Shown: piece after piece, positions 15,763-25,209 of the stretch
Layout: each line of letters begins with the position of its first letter
Position numbering within the stretch: the stretch's first letter is position 1
Assembly (NCBI GenBank): GCA_036495025.1
Contig: DASXNO010000301.1
Coordinates: 1-53,065, forward strand
DNA length: 53,065 bases
Source of the DNA: JAOPZY01 sp036495025
GTDB taxonomy: Bacteria; Actinomycetota; CADDZG01; JAHWKV01; JAOPZY01
Direction of reading: 5' to 3'
Program-made: the position numbers and the translations under genes
The notes under the pieces: generated by a model
What the model was told of the DNA's origin: nothing
The model's database searches: none
Seen by the model: the letters and a program-made list of their open reading frames with translations, nothing else

Positions 15763-16791
15763 ATGCGGGTCTCGATCCGGGGCATCGGCAAGGCCGTGCC
15801 AGATCGGGTCGTCACGAATGCTGAGGTAGCGAAGCGACTCGGCGTCGAGCCCGAATGGATCGAGTCACGGACCGGGATCCGGGAACGCCGGTACGTCTCC
15901 GACGGAGAGTCGACCGCCACGCTCGGCCTGGCCGCCGCGCGCCAGGCCCTGGACCGGGCGGGGCTCACGCCCGCCAGCATCGGCTGCGTCGTGGTGGGGA
16001 CGTGCTCGCCGGAGCACCAGTTCCCCTCGACCGCATGTGTGATCGCCCACGAGCTGGGCATGAACGCCGCCCCCGCCTTCGATGTGTCGGCGGCGTGCTC
16101 GGGCTTCGTCTACTCCCTGGCGGTCGGGGCAGCGCTGACCGACGGCATTGGCGCCCGGCGGGTCCTCGTCATCGGGGCCGACGCCCTCTCCAAGAACCTC
16201 AACTTCGACGATCCCGTGACCGCCCCGCTGTTCGGCGACGGCGCCGGGGCCGTGGTGATCGAACGGGACGAGGCCGCCGAGCCGATGCAGTTCTCGCTGG
16301 GGGCCGACGGCGCCGGCGGCGAGCAGGTCTTCATCACTGCCGGGGGCAACTACATGCCGTCCACACCCGAGACGCTCGCCGACCAACAGCACTGCATCAC
16401 CATGCACGGGCGGGAGGTCTACCGCTCCGCGGTCCGGACGATGACGGCGCTCGGGGCCGAGATGGGGGCCGGCGGGTTCGACCTGCTGATTGCTCACCAG
16501 GCCAACCGCCGCATCCTCGCCGACTGCGCTGCCGCCCTCGATGTCGACATGTCGAAGGTCTACATGAACATCGACCGCTACGGGAACACGTCCGGCGCGT
16601 CGATCCCGGTCGCGATGTGCGAGGCCTGGGAAGCGGGGATGCTCTCCCCCGGCGACCGGCTGCTGCTGCTCGCCTTTGGCGGAGGCTACACGTGGGGTGG
16701 TGCCATGATCCGGTGGAACCTGTACTCTCCCGCAAGCGCCAACGGGGCCGTCCGGCAGGAGTTGGGACTCCTCGGAGCCGGGCTGACATGA
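15763..16791 (+). CDS. fabH: 3-oxoacyl-ACP synthase III
   Basis: FabH starts fatty acid chains by condensing an acyl-CoA with malonyl-ACP. The 342-residue protein has the full triad: Cys112 in DVSAACSGF, His in IAHQANRRI and Asn in YGNTSGAS. The C-terminal glycine loop is AFGGGYTWGGAMIRW. The ATG at 15763 comes five bases after the previous stop; a GTG at 15739 is less likely because it would add eight residues before the conserved MRVSIRGIG. The stop overlaps the fabG start (ATGA). Confidence 0.97.
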   Translation: MRVSIRGIGKAVPDRVVTNAEVAKRLGVEPEWIESRTGIRERRYVSDGESTATLGLAAARQALDRAGLTPASIGCVVVGTCSPEHQFPSTACVIAHELGMNAAPAFDVSAACSGFVYSLAVGAALTDGIGARRVLVIGADALSKNLNFDDPVTAPLFGDGAGAVVIERDEAAEPMQFSLGADGAGGEQVFITAGGNYMPSTPETLADQQHCITMHGREVYRSAVRTMTALGAEMGAGGFDLLIAHQANRRILADCAAALDVDMSKVYMNIDRYGNTSGASIPVAMCEAWEAGMLSPGDRLLLLAFGGGYTWGGAMIRWNLYSPASANGAVRQELGLLGAGLT

Positions 16792-17513
16792 GCTGCCTCA
16801 AGGACCGGGTGGGCTTCGTCACCGGCGCCAGCCGGGGGATCGGTCGGGCCTCCGTGGCGGCTCTCGCCGAAGAGGGCATGCGGCTGGCCATCGGGTACCG
16901 GGAGGACAAGGAGGGCGCGGCTGGCGTGTCGGCGCTCTGGCCCGGCTCGATCGCGGTGCGCATCGACGTCACGGACGCCGAGAGCGTCGCCGGTGCCTTC
17001 GACGAGATCGAGAAGGCACTCGGTTCCGTCGAGGTGCTGGTCAACAACGCCGGGCTGCGCCGCGACAGCCTCCTGATGCGCATGAAGGACCGGGACTGGG
17101 ACGACGTCATCGCTGCCAACATGACCGGCGCCTTCCGCTGCACCAAGCGCGCCCTCCCGGGCATGCTGAAGGGTCGGTGGGGAAGGATCGTCAGCATCGG
17201 CTCGGTGGCGGGCTCGGTCGGGAACCCGGGCCAGGCCAACTACGCAGCGGCGAAGGCGGGGCTCGTCGGCTTCACGAAGTCGCTGGCGAGAGAGGTGGCA
17301 GGCCACGGCGTGACCGCCAATGTGGTCGTGCCCGGCCTCGTCGACACCGCCATGACCCTCGGCATGCCGTCGGCGCAGCGGGAGAAGCTCGTGGAGCGGA
17401 TCCCGATGGCGCGCACGGGCACGCCGGAGGAGGTCGCCGAGGCGGTGCGGTTCTGTGCCAGGGCCTCGTACATGACTGGCCACACCGTCACGGTCGACGG
17501 AGGAATCACGTGA
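16788..17513 (+). CDS. fabG: 3-oxoacyl-ACP reductase
   Basis: FabG reduces 3-oxoacyl-ACP with NADPH. The 241-residue short-chain dehydrogenase has the cofactor loop TGASRGIG, the NNAG motif, and the catalytic Ser-Tyr-Lys in SIGSVAGSVGNPGQANYAAAKAG. It ends with TGHTVTVDGGIT, typical for FabG. The start overlaps the fabH stop by four bases. A 209-base intergenic region with palindromic repeats separates it from acpP. Confidence 0.95.
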   Translation: MSCLKDRVGFVTGASRGIGRASVAALAEEGMRLAIGYREDKEGAAGVSALWPGSIAVRIDVTDAESVAGAFDEIEKALGSVEVLVNNAGLRRDSLLMRMKDRDWDDVIAANMTGAFRCTKRALPGMLKGRWGRIVSIGSVAGSVGNPGQANYAAAKAGLVGFTKSLAREVAGHGVTANVVVPGLVDTAMTLGMPSAQREKLVERIPMARTGTPEEVAEAVRFCARASYMTGHTVTVDGGIT

Positions 17514-17609
17514 ACGTGAGGCATCACGCGCGAGCAAGGCGTGAGTGGGACGCATAAGGACGCTTTGAGATACATAAGCCGTAATAGATGAGGCATGTGT
17601 GGTAGAAAC

Positions 17610-17642
17610 GACCCAGGCGTCCCTCAAGGCGCCGTATCGAGT
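17610..17642 (-). repeat. Diverged single copy of the 33-bp palindromic element
   Basis: Read on the minus strand, 17633-17616 is GGCGCCTTGAGGGACGCC, one base different from the fabD-leader core. The flanks are weakly conserved. It lies in the fabG-acpP intergenic region. Confidence 0.65.
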
Positions 17643-17646
17643 AAGT

Positions 17647-17663
17647 GGCGCCCTAAGGGCGCC
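17647..17663. repeat. Perfect hairpin GGCGCCC-TAA-GGGCGCC between fabG and acpP
   Basis: Seven-base arms surround TAA, just after the diverged 33-bp element. No T-run follows. It may be part of the same repeat family or attenuate transcription between fabG and acpP. Confidence 0.6.
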
Positions 17664-17722
17664 TGATCAGAGGGGGACCTGGGGTCCTTCGGGGGTAGGG
17701 CTTGGGGAGGAGAGGAGACAAC

Positions 17723-17983
17723 ATGGGTACGGATGACAACAAGGAAATTCTGGAGGCCCTGCGTGAGGTGCTCGTGGACCGCCTGAAGGTCGAGGCCGAG
17801 GCGGTAACGCCACAGGCGAACCTGTTCGACGACCTCGGGCTGGACTCGATCGACCTGATGAGCGCGGTCATGGCCATCGAGGAACGCTTCGAGATCGAGG
17901 TGTCCGACGCAGAGCTGGAAAACGTCACGACCGTCGGGGAGGCAGTGGAGATCCTCGGGGCGAAGGTCGCCGCAAGTGCCTGA
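17723..17983 (+). CDS. acpP: Acyl carrier protein
   Basis: The 86-residue acidic protein carries growing acyl chains on 4'-phosphopantetheine. The attachment serine is Ser42 in LGLDSIDLMSAVM. A strong purine-rich ribosome binding site (GGAGGAGAGGAG) ends just before the ATG, fitting the high expression expected of ACP. Its end overlaps the fabF start by eight bases. Confidence 0.97.
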   Translation: MGTDDNKEILEALREVLVDRLKVEAEAVTPQANLFDDLGLDSIDLMSAVMAIEERFEIEVSDAELENVTTVGEAVEILGAKVAASA

Positions 17984-19211
17984 GAGACGCCGCATCGCGG
18001 TCACCGGCATCGGGCCGGTCACGCCGATCGGGACGGGGGTCGAGGACTTCTGGGCCGGCATGGTTGCCGGCAGGTCCGGCGCCGGGCCGATCACCCGCTT
18101 CGACGCGACGGACTTCAAGTCCAGGGTGGCCGCCGAGATCCACGACTTCGAGATCACCGACTACCTGCCGCCGAAGAACGCCCGCCGGCTCGACCGCTTC
18201 GCACAGCTCGCCTACGCCGCGGCGACCCTCGCCCTGGCGGACGCCGGGATGAAGCCGTCTGACCCCGACCCCGCGCGGGTGGGCATGGTCATCGGCAGCG
18301 GCATCGGCGGCATCGGCCTGTGGGAGGAGGAGCACACGAAGATGCTGAAGCGGGGCCCCCGCTTCGTGAGCCCATCGCTCATCGCCATGATGATCCCGAA
18401 CGCCGCAGCGGGGTCCCTGGCGATCGAGTTCGGCTTCACCGGGCCGAACGAGTGCACCGTCACCGCGTGCGCCTCGAGCGGCCACGCCATCGCCAGGGCG
18501 ATGGAGTACATCCGCAGCAGGGCCGCCGACGTCGTGCTGGTCGGCGGGGCGGAGTCCTGCATCTCGCCGATGTCGGTGGCGTCGTTCTGCTCGGCCCGGG
18601 CGCTCACCACTCGCAACGACGATCCCGAGCACGCCTCGAGGCCCTTCGACCGCGACCGTGACGGCTTCGTGATCGGCGAAGCGGCCACGGTGCTGGTCTT
18701 CGAGGCGATGGAGCACGCCCGCAACCGCGGTGCCCGCATCCTTGCCGAGGCCATCGGCTACGGGCTGTCGTCGGACGCCTACCACGTCGTGGCTCCCCAC
18801 CCGGACGGAGCCGGCGCCTCGGCGGCCATGACCGCTGCCCTTGCCGACGCCCAGATCGCTCCGGGGGAGGTGGGCTACATCAACGCCCACGCCACCTCGA
18901 CCGAGTTGGGCGACGCTTCCGAGGCCAAGGCGGTGCGCAAGGTCTTCGGCAGCCAGCCGCCCCCCACGTCGGCGACGAAGTCGATGACGGGACACCTGCT
19001 TGGGGCCGCGGGGGCCACCGAGGCTGCGGCATCCATCCTGGCGATGCTGCGGGAGAAGCTGCCGCCGACGATCAACTACGAGAACCCCGACCCCGACTGC
19101 GACCTCGACGTCGTGCCCAACCAGGCCCGGGATGCCCACGTCGACGCGGTGATGTCGAACTCGTTCGGTTTCGGGGGGCACAACGTCTCGGTGATCTTCG
19201 GCCGGCACTGA
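17976..19211 (+). CDS. fabF: 3-oxoacyl-ACP synthase II
   Basis: FabF elongates acyl-ACP by condensation with malonyl-ACP. The 411-residue protein has the Cys in TVTACASSGHA and the two histidines in NAHATSTELGD and KSMTGHLLGAAG, so it is an active KAS I/II enzyme. The start is GTG at 17976 inside the end of acpP, which implies translational coupling. An intrinsic terminator-like hairpin follows the stop. Confidence 0.97.
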   Translation: MPERRRIAVTGIGPVTPIGTGVEDFWAGMVAGRSGAGPITRFDATDFKSRVAAEIHDFEITDYLPPKNARRLDRFAQLAYAAATLALADAGMKPSDPDPARVGMVIGSGIGGIGLWEEEHTKMLKRGPRFVSPSLIAMMIPNAAAGSLAIEFGFTGPNECTVTACASSGHAIARAMEYIRSRAADVVLVGGAESCISPMSVASFCSARALTTRNDDPEHASRPFDRDRDGFVIGEAATVLVFEAMEHARNRGARILAEAIGYGLSSDAYHVVAPHPDGAGASAAMTAALADAQIAPGEVGYINAHATSTELGDASEAKAVRKVFGSQPPPTSATKSMTGHLLGAAGATEAAASILAMLREKLPPTINYENPDPDCDLDVVPNQARDAHVDAVMSNSFGFGGHNVSVIFGRH

Positions 19212-19220
19212 GCCGGCCGA

Positions 19221-19269
19221 GAAGTCTGGAAACATTTCGTCGCCAGGCGAAGGTTTTTTACCAGACTTC
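19221..19269 (+). terminator. Terminator with overlapping outer stem between fabF and acpS
   Basis: An inner hairpin (TTCG 19236-19239 with CGAA, around CGCC/GGCG) is followed by GG and TTTTTT at 19254-19259, which fits an intrinsic terminator. The T-run is enclosed by a second perfect inverted repeat, GAAGTCTGG (19221-19229) and CCAGACTTC (19261-19269). The nested arrangement could let transcription into acpS be adjusted. Confidence 0.6.
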
Positions 19270-19275
19270 CGCTTT

Positions 19276-19650
19276 GTGATCCATACCGGGATCGACGTGG
19301 TGCAGGTGGCCCGGCTCGAGGCCGCCCTCGAGCGCTGGCCGCGCCTCGCCGAGCGTCTGTTCACTGCCGGGGAGCGGCGCTACGCCGCCGGGCGGGCCCG
19401 TCCCCTCGAGTCGCTGGCCGCCCGCTTCGCGGCCAAGGAGGCCACGATGAAGGCGCTCGGCAAGGGATGGCCGAGGATCTCGTGGCAGGACATCGAGGTC
19501 GTCCGCGGCAAGGGACGCCCGGAGCTCAGGCTGACCGGGCGGGCCGCCGCCCTCGCGGGCGGCGGCCGCCTGGCCGTGTCCCTGGCCCACGACGGCGGTG
19601 TCGCCGTGGCGCACGTGATCCTGGAGCTGCCCGAGGATCCGAACTCCTAG
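19276..19650 (+). CDS. acpS: Holo-ACP synthase
   Basis: AcpS transfers 4'-phosphopantetheine from CoA to apo-ACP. The 124-residue protein has the family motifs GIDVVQVARLE at the start, RFAAKEATMKALGKG in the middle and VSLAHDGGVAVAHVIL at the end. It starts with GTG at 19276 and has no strong ribosome binding site. It closes the fatty acid cluster. Its TAG stop overlaps the stop of the convergent next gene within a CTAG palindrome. Confidence 0.93.
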   Translation: MIHTGIDVVQVARLEAALERWPRLAERLFTAGERRYAAGRARPLESLAARFAAKEATMKALGKGWPRISWQDIEVVRGKGRPELRLTGRAAALAGGGRLAVSLAHDGGVAVAHVILELPEDPNS

Positions 19651-20408
19651 GAGGCCGGAACCGTCTCCGACCGCACCGCCTGCTCGCTCCCGCGCCTGCC
19701 GCCCGAGCGGAGGGCGAGACCGGCGATAACGAGGCCGAGCAGTCCCACGACGATCCCGACCACAGCAAGGGTCGTCGCCGTCGAGGCCTTGCTCGCGGCC
19801 TGGGCCTGAGCGGCCTGGAGCGACGCGAGGCGCGGGTCGAGGTTGGTCAGCTTTGCGGCGAGCTCACCGTTGGACGGGTCCTTGGCCGGGAACTGGATGC
19901 CCCCGGCGTCGGCGACGTTGCTGAAGGTCTTCTCCGACGAGGTGAAGGTCTCGTCGATGTTCTGCCCGCCGACCGAGCCCGTGAAGTGGAAGGCGTAGGT
20001 GCCGGGCCGGGTCGGCGTGAGGGCCGAGTCGTACTCGCCCTGCGTCCCGTAGGTGGCCCCGAAGGCGGGCCGCAGCGCCAGGGTCTCACCCTTCTGACCA
20101 TTGAACAGGGGCGTGACGTTCAGGGTGTCGCCGAGATTGGTCACCGGCTTGCCGGACGCGTCGGCGAGGAAGAGCTGCACGGCGTTGCTGAACCCGGAGT
20201 ACGTGGGCTCGTTCTTCCAGCCGACGGTGAACGTGTACGCCCCGATGGCGCGGTGCTCATGGGCCAGGGCCGGTGCTGCCGACACGACGACAGCGCTGAG
20301 GGCCGCGGCGACGACCGCGGAGCTCCACAGGAGAGCGGAGCCTGAAACCGCGGAGCTCCACAGGAGAGCGGAGCCTGAATGGGCGGCGCGACGAAGAGCA
20401 TTCGACAC
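19647..20408 (-). CDS. Exported membrane-anchored protein (YtkA/CopC-like beta-sandwich) with duplicated signal segment
   Basis: The 253-residue protein has an N-terminal signal with the sequence SGSALLWSSAV present twice, then cleavage near ALAHEH. The mature part (about 50-180) is rich in beta-strand patterns with PTRPGTYAFHFTG, as in YtkA/CopC-like secreted domains. A helical stretch and one C-terminal membrane segment (TTLAVVGIVVGLLGLVIAGLAL) follow. Such proteins often take part in copper handling, but only one histidine pair (HEH) at the mature N-terminus supports that. AAAGGAAA precedes the GTG start. The duplication in the signal is encoded by a 33-bp tandem repeat. Confidence 0.7.
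   Translation of the reverse strand: MSNALRRAAHSGSALLWSSAVSGSALLWSSAVVAAALSAVVVSAAPALAHEHRAIGAYTFTVGWKNEPTYSGFSNAVQLFLADASGKPVTNLGDTLNVTPLFNGQKGETLALRPAFGATYGTQGEYDSALTPTRPGTYAFHFTGSVGGQNIDETFTSSEKTFSNVADAGGIQFPAKDPSNGELAAKLTNLDPRLASLQAAQAQAASKASTATTLAVVGIVVGLLGLVIAGLALRSGGRRGSEQAVRSETVPAS
20314..20379. repeat. 33-bp tandem pair inside a signal peptide, second palindromic family
   Basis: Two perfect 33-bp copies begin at 20314 and 20347. Each contains the inverted repeat core also found once at 14195-14214. On the minus strand each encodes SGSALLWSSAV, so the signal peptide is 11 residues longer than a single copy would give. Confidence 0.9.
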
Positions 20409-20444
20409 GAAGGTTTCCTTTCGTTCGGGAGGTGGTCGAGGAAG

Positions 20445-21035
20445 TCAGGTGGCGGACGGCACCGGCGGAGCCCTGCCCCTCGTTGCCCGGCAGGCGACGT
20501 TGAGTGCAGGAATGACGAGGCCCGCCGGGAGGCCCAGGGCGCGAGAGGCCTCGGGAGGCACCTCGCCCCGGATGCAGGCCCCGAGGGCCTCGGCCGCCGC
20601 CGCCAGCCACCGCAGCAGCAGCGCCCCTGCGACGGCCACGAGCAACTGGATGGCGACCCCGAGGAGGAAGAGGTGGTGGGCGAACATGCCCGAGACGGGG
20701 GCTCCCGATACCAGGCGCTCCCCCGCCTCGAGGGCACAGAACGTTCCCACCTGGATCATTGCGAGCCGCATGGCGAGCTGGGGGCCGCTGTGCTCGACGG
20801 CCAAGGTGCCCCTGAGCCCGGCGCGGAAGCCGCGCATGGCCACGACCCCGAGGGCCGCCACCTCGAGCAGCAGCGCGAGTACGAGCGCGTTGCGCCAGTA
20901 CGAGTGGCCCGTTGTCGCGAGGTAGGCGTCCCGCGCGTTGCTGCCGGGGAACGCCGCGAAGTACGTGAGCGAGTGGCCCGCGACGACGCCCGCAAAGGCC
21001 ACGCCGGCCATCCAGGCCCCCGAGCGCCTCTTCAC
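20445..21035 (-). CDS. Integral membrane protein of unknown function
   Basis: The 196-residue protein has about four membrane segments (WMAGVAFAGVVAGHSLTYFA; NALVLALLLEVAALGVVAM; FAHHLFLLGVAIQLLVAVAGALLL are the clearest). Histidines lie at membrane edges (GHSLTY, TGHSYW, FAHHLFL). I do not recognise a family. It lies between the exported protein and the M1 peptidase on the same strand, 36 bases before the former, so it may work with the exported protein. The GTG at 21035 starts ten bases after the M1 stop and is chosen because upstream sequence in frame belongs to that gene. Confidence 0.7.
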   Translation of the reverse strand: MKRRSGAWMAGVAFAGVVAGHSLTYFAAFPGSNARDAYLATTGHSYWRNALVLALLLEVAALGVVAMRGFRAGLRGTLAVEHSGPQLAMRLAMIQVGTFCALEAGERLVSGAPVSGMFAHHLFLLGVAIQLLVAVAGALLLRWLAAAAEALGACIRGEVPPEASRALGLPAGLVIPALNVACRATRGRAPPVPSAT

Positions 21036-21045
21036 GGTCTCAAGG

Positions 21046-22536
21046 CTACCGGTGGAGCCCGTAGCGGGCCAGTACCGCCGGGGCAGCCGGGAAGACCTGC
21101 GCCAGGATGTCGATGAGGTCGGCGGGACGGGCGATGCGATAGGCCGACCGGGCGACGTACAGTGCCAGCGCGCAATCCACCCGAGCCGGAGGCCCGAGGG
21201 CAGCCAGGGCCTCGGGCGTCTGGGCGTAGACGCCACGGTAGTAGCTCGAGCTGTGGGAGTTCCAGTAGGTCATGGGCTGGCCCGCTTCGCCCTTGGCGTC
21301 GGCAGGGATCGGGGTCGAGATCCAGGCGGACAGCGTATGTTCGTAGCCGTACTCCGCCCAGCTTGCGAGGCCCTCGTCCAGCCACGGGTCGCGGGCCTGG
21401 TCGTCGGTGACCAGCGCGTAGAACCACTGGTGGCCCAGCTCGTGGCTTGTCGTTCGGCCCAGGGTTCCCGGCCCCTGCATCACATGCATGGGGTACTCGA
21501 TGCCCGAGGTCCCCGGTCCGGAGGTGAGGGCGAGGCTGAAGCTCGGCCACGGAAAGGCCCCGAACCGGCGAGCGTAGGAGGCGATGACGTCGCGTACCTT
21601 CGCAACGTAGGGCTGCGGTGCGTCGCCCAGGCCCTGCGCGACGCCGACGGTGATGGCGACCGGCGTCGTGGCCCCGCCGTCGGCGGTCCCGGTCGCCAGG
21701 CTGAACTGCCCGGCCGAGAGGCCCACGTCGGGTACCCCCACGGCGCTGAAGTGGCCCGGCCGGTCGCTGACGCCCGTGGCGAGGACCGTCCAGCCGTCGG
21801 GAACGGTGACCATCAGGTCGAAGTCCGCCGCCGGGGAGGTCGTGGCCTCCGCGTAGACCGTCGTCGGCGGGTCCGTCGCCCAGCCGACGCCGGGCTCCCA
21901 GGAAAGCAGGGGGTAGAAGGTCCCCATTCGCACGGCAGGCCCGTCGTCGCCGATCCGGTCCCGGACGTTGCCGGGCAGCGTCAGCCGCCAGGGCATCGAC
22001 GCCGTGACGGACTGGCCCGCGGCGAGGGGCCGGGGCAGCGGCACGACCATCGTCGTGGGGTCGGGCAGGCTCGGCGTCGCCGGTATCCCGTCCACGGTCA
22101 CCGGTCCGGGGGCCAGGTGCGCCCCCTCCCGTGTGAGGACCGGCCCGTTCGGCCAGAGCCGGAAGACGAGATGGTCCGTTGGAAGGTCGGGGGTGAACAC
22201 GACGCTGAGGGTGCCGGTCGCGAGGTGCCCTGCGGGCTGGATCCCGGCGGTGAGCGTGTAGCGGGGACGGTCGGCCCTGGGAGCGGCCCGTGGCGGAGGG
22301 GCCGGGCAGGTGCCGTTCGCCGGAGCATTGGAGGCCCCCACGGTCGGTGCCGGGATCGCGCTGGGGGAGGGTGGGGAGGAGGCCGTGGCGGTCGGGCTTC
22401 CGGCCGTGGCCGCCGAGGGTGACGACGGCGGGGTGGCCGGCTTCGCCGGCACCACCGCCCTCCGGGCGCCGGTCGAGCTGCAGCCGCCGCACACGAGGAC
22501 CACGACCAGGGCGGCGGCCCGCCTGGCCCGGGTCAC
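21046..22536 (-). CDS. Secreted M1-family metallopeptidase-like lipoprotein
   Basis: The 496-residue protein has a lipoprotein signal (ALVVVLVCGGCSS), a Pro/Ser/Ala-rich linker to about residue 85, an all-beta domain, and a gluzincin core HELGHQWFYALVTDDQARDPWLDEGLASW, which gives HExxH and the distal Glu 18 residues later. The usual GAMEN exopeptidase motif is replaced by SGIEYPMH, so aminopeptidase activity is uncertain; such proteins are often annotated as M1-like. The C-terminal helical domain is short. The GTG start lies seven bases after the ABC permease stop. Confidence 0.88.
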   Translation of the reverse strand: MTRARRAAALVVVLVCGGCSSTGARRAVVPAKPATPPSSPSAATAGSPTATASSPPSPSAIPAPTVGASNAPANGTCPAPPPRAAPRADRPRYTLTAGIQPAGHLATGTLSVVFTPDLPTDHLVFRLWPNGPVLTREGAHLAPGPVTVDGIPATPSLPDPTTMVVPLPRPLAAGQSVTASMPWRLTLPGNVRDRIGDDGPAVRMGTFYPLLSWEPGVGWATDPPTTVYAEATTSPAADFDLMVTVPDGWTVLATGVSDRPGHFSAVGVPDVGLSAGQFSLATGTADGGATTPVAITVGVAQGLGDAPQPYVAKVRDVIASYARRFGAFPWPSFSLALTSGPGTSGIEYPMHVMQGPGTLGRTTSHELGHQWFYALVTDDQARDPWLDEGLASWAEYGYEHTLSAWISTPIPADAKGEAGQPMTYWNSHSSSYYRGVYAQTPEALAALGPPARVDCALALYVARSAYRIARPADLIDILAQVFPAAPAVLARYGLHR

Positions 22537-22543
22537 CGGAGAT

Positions 22544-23364
22544 CTAGGCGGAACGGCGGTATCTGCTCACCGACAGCGGCACGAACACGACGAGGATGAC
22601 GGCCACCCACACGAGGGTCACCGCGAGGTGGTAGGTCTGCGACGGCCATCCCTCGAGGAGCGCACGGAGCGAGTCAACCGTGACACTGACGGGGTTGACC
22701 TTGGCCCAGCCCTGGAGCCACCCCGGCAGGTTCGCCAGCGGGACGAACGCCGTGCTGGCGAACACCAGCGGGAAGATCCACACGAAGCTTGCCGCCTGCG
22801 TGGACTCGACGTCTCGCACCGACAGCCCGATCCAGGCCGATATCCATGAGAAGGCGAGCCCGAAGACGAGGGCCAGCACGACGCCGCTGACGGCGGGGAC
22901 GAGGCCGGTGTGGATGCGGAACCCGACCAGGTAGCCCACAGCCGTCATGAGCACGACCACGAGGGCGTTGCGGACCGTGTCCGACAACGTCCGGCCGGCG
23001 AGCACCGCGGAGCGGGCCATCGGCAGCGAGCGGAAACGGTCCACCATGCCCTTCGTCAGGTCCTCGGCCAGGCCGACGCCCGTCTGGGTGGACCCGAAGA
23101 TGACGGTCTGGACGAAGATCCCGGGCATGAGGTAGTCGACGTAGGCATAGCGGAACCCGGGTGCCGCCGCGATGGCGTTCCCGAAGACGTACCGGAACAG
23201 CAGGACGAACATCACCGGCTGGATGGTCGAGAAGACGAGGAGGCTCGGCACCCGCAGGTAGCGGAGCAGGTTGCGGTGGGTGACGGCAAGGATGTCCGAG
23301 ACCGTCGTCGCCGCCCGGTTGGGAGGCGCAATCACCCCTTCCCGGATCTGGACGTCGGTGGCGC

Positions 23365-23368
<4 letters not shown>
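22544..23368 (-). CDS. ABC-2 type (DrrB-like) export permease
   Basis: The 274-residue membrane protein has six segments and the ABC-2 signature region around PGIFVQTVIFGSTQTGVGLAEDLTKGMVDRFRSLPMARSAVLAGR. It is the membrane partner of the ATPase encoded just upstream; the GTG start overlaps the ATPase stop by four bases. DrrAB-type exporters move hydrophobic molecules such as drugs or lipids; the cargo here is unknown. Confidence 0.93.
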
Positions 23369-24375
<1,007 letters not shown>

Positions 24376-24480
24376 CAGAGCCTCCTTTCGGTCCCCCGGG
24401 GACACTCAGACACGTCAGAGGCTGATGAGAAGGAAGCTCGATGATTCCATACCTTCGGGCCGCGTGCCCCGCTTCGCGCC

Positions 24481-24506
24481 TGCGCCGGGCCCGGAGGCCC
24501 GGCGCA
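24481..24506. repeat. Perfect 11-bp hairpin with CGGA loop
   Basis: TGCGCCGGGCC and GGCCCGGCGCA flank CGGA. It lies 14 bases after the stop of the CoxG-like gene (minus strand), so it could end that transcript, but no T-run follows. Confidence 0.65.
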
Positions 24507-24519
24507 GTGGGACGGGATT

Positions 24520-24969
24520 TTAGCGGATCTGGCCCTTCAGGCAGTTGGCGAAGCCGGTCATCATGGCTGCGGCGACGTCCTGCATCATGCCGCGGCCGTA
24601 CTGGGCGACGGCCCCCGACATGTTGATGTCCTGGCTGACCTTGACGTGGGTCTGGTTGCCCTGGTCGGTGATCTGGGCCACGACGTTGGCGTCCGCCTGC
24701 CCCTTGCCCTTCTCCTCGCGGCCGGTGGCCTTCATCACGACACGCCCCGTCTGGTTGTCGAGCTCGGTGATGGTGACGGTGCCGGCGAAGGTGAGGTCCA
24801 TGGCCCCCATCTTGATCTTCATCTTGCCCTTGAAGGTCTTGTCGTCGACGATCTGGGTGAGCTGGGCGCCCGGCAGGCACTTCGCCACCTTGTCGACGTC
24901 GAGCAGGTAGGCCATCACCTTGTCAGGCGCGGCGGGTACGGTGAACTCGTTCTCGATCAGCATGCCCAT
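24520..24969 (-). CDS. CoxG-like SRPBCC family protein
   Basis: The 149-residue protein fits the SRPBCC (START-like) fold of the CoxG group: ENEFTVPAAPDKVMAYLLDVDKVAKCLPGAQL at the start, then FKGKMKIKMGAMDLTFAGTVTITELD and a C-terminal helix. In carbon monoxide dehydrogenase operons CoxG helps anchor the enzyme to the membrane; here no cox genes are nearby, so the role is open. The ATG at 24969 follows GGGAGGAG at a good distance; a GTG three codons earlier is possible. Confidence 0.85.
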   Translation of the reverse strand: MGMLIENEFTVPAAPDKVMAYLLDVDKVAKCLPGAQLTQIVDDKTFKGKMKIKMGAMDLTFAGTVTITELDNQTGRVVMKATGREEKGKGQADANVVAQITDQGNQTHVKVSQDINMSGAVAQYGRGMMQDVAAAMMTGFANCLKGQIR

Positions 24970-25085
24970 CTCAACCACTCCTCCCTTTCCCTCGTCCACC
25001 CTGCCCCCATGGCAGAGCCCAGCCGTCCTCGTTCAAGCGGTTGGCAGAAGGTATGTACCCCGAATCCTTCTCTGACGTGGCGACG

Positions 25086-25158
25086 TGGAGCTGAGGCGAC
25101 TCGAACGCCCGGCCTCCTGCATGCCATGCAGGCGCTCTACCAGCTGAGCTACAGCCCC
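25086..25158 (-). tRNA. tRNA-Ala (GGC)
   Basis: The 73-base cloverleaf on the minus strand begins GGGGCTG and ends CAGCTCC plus discriminator A. The anticodon stem CCTGC/GCAGG encloses ATGGCAT, so the anticodon is GGC. The T loop is TTCGAGT. The CCA end is not encoded. Confidence 0.95.
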
Positions 25159-25209
25159 GCCGCCCTCACCATAGCACCGCGGTTGCGGTGCCTCCACGCG
25201 GTCGCGGCC

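Noticed and set aside
24481..24506. Intrinsic terminator of the CoxG-like gene
   Set aside because: The hairpin is strong but no T-run follows on either strand, so it is listed only as a repeat.
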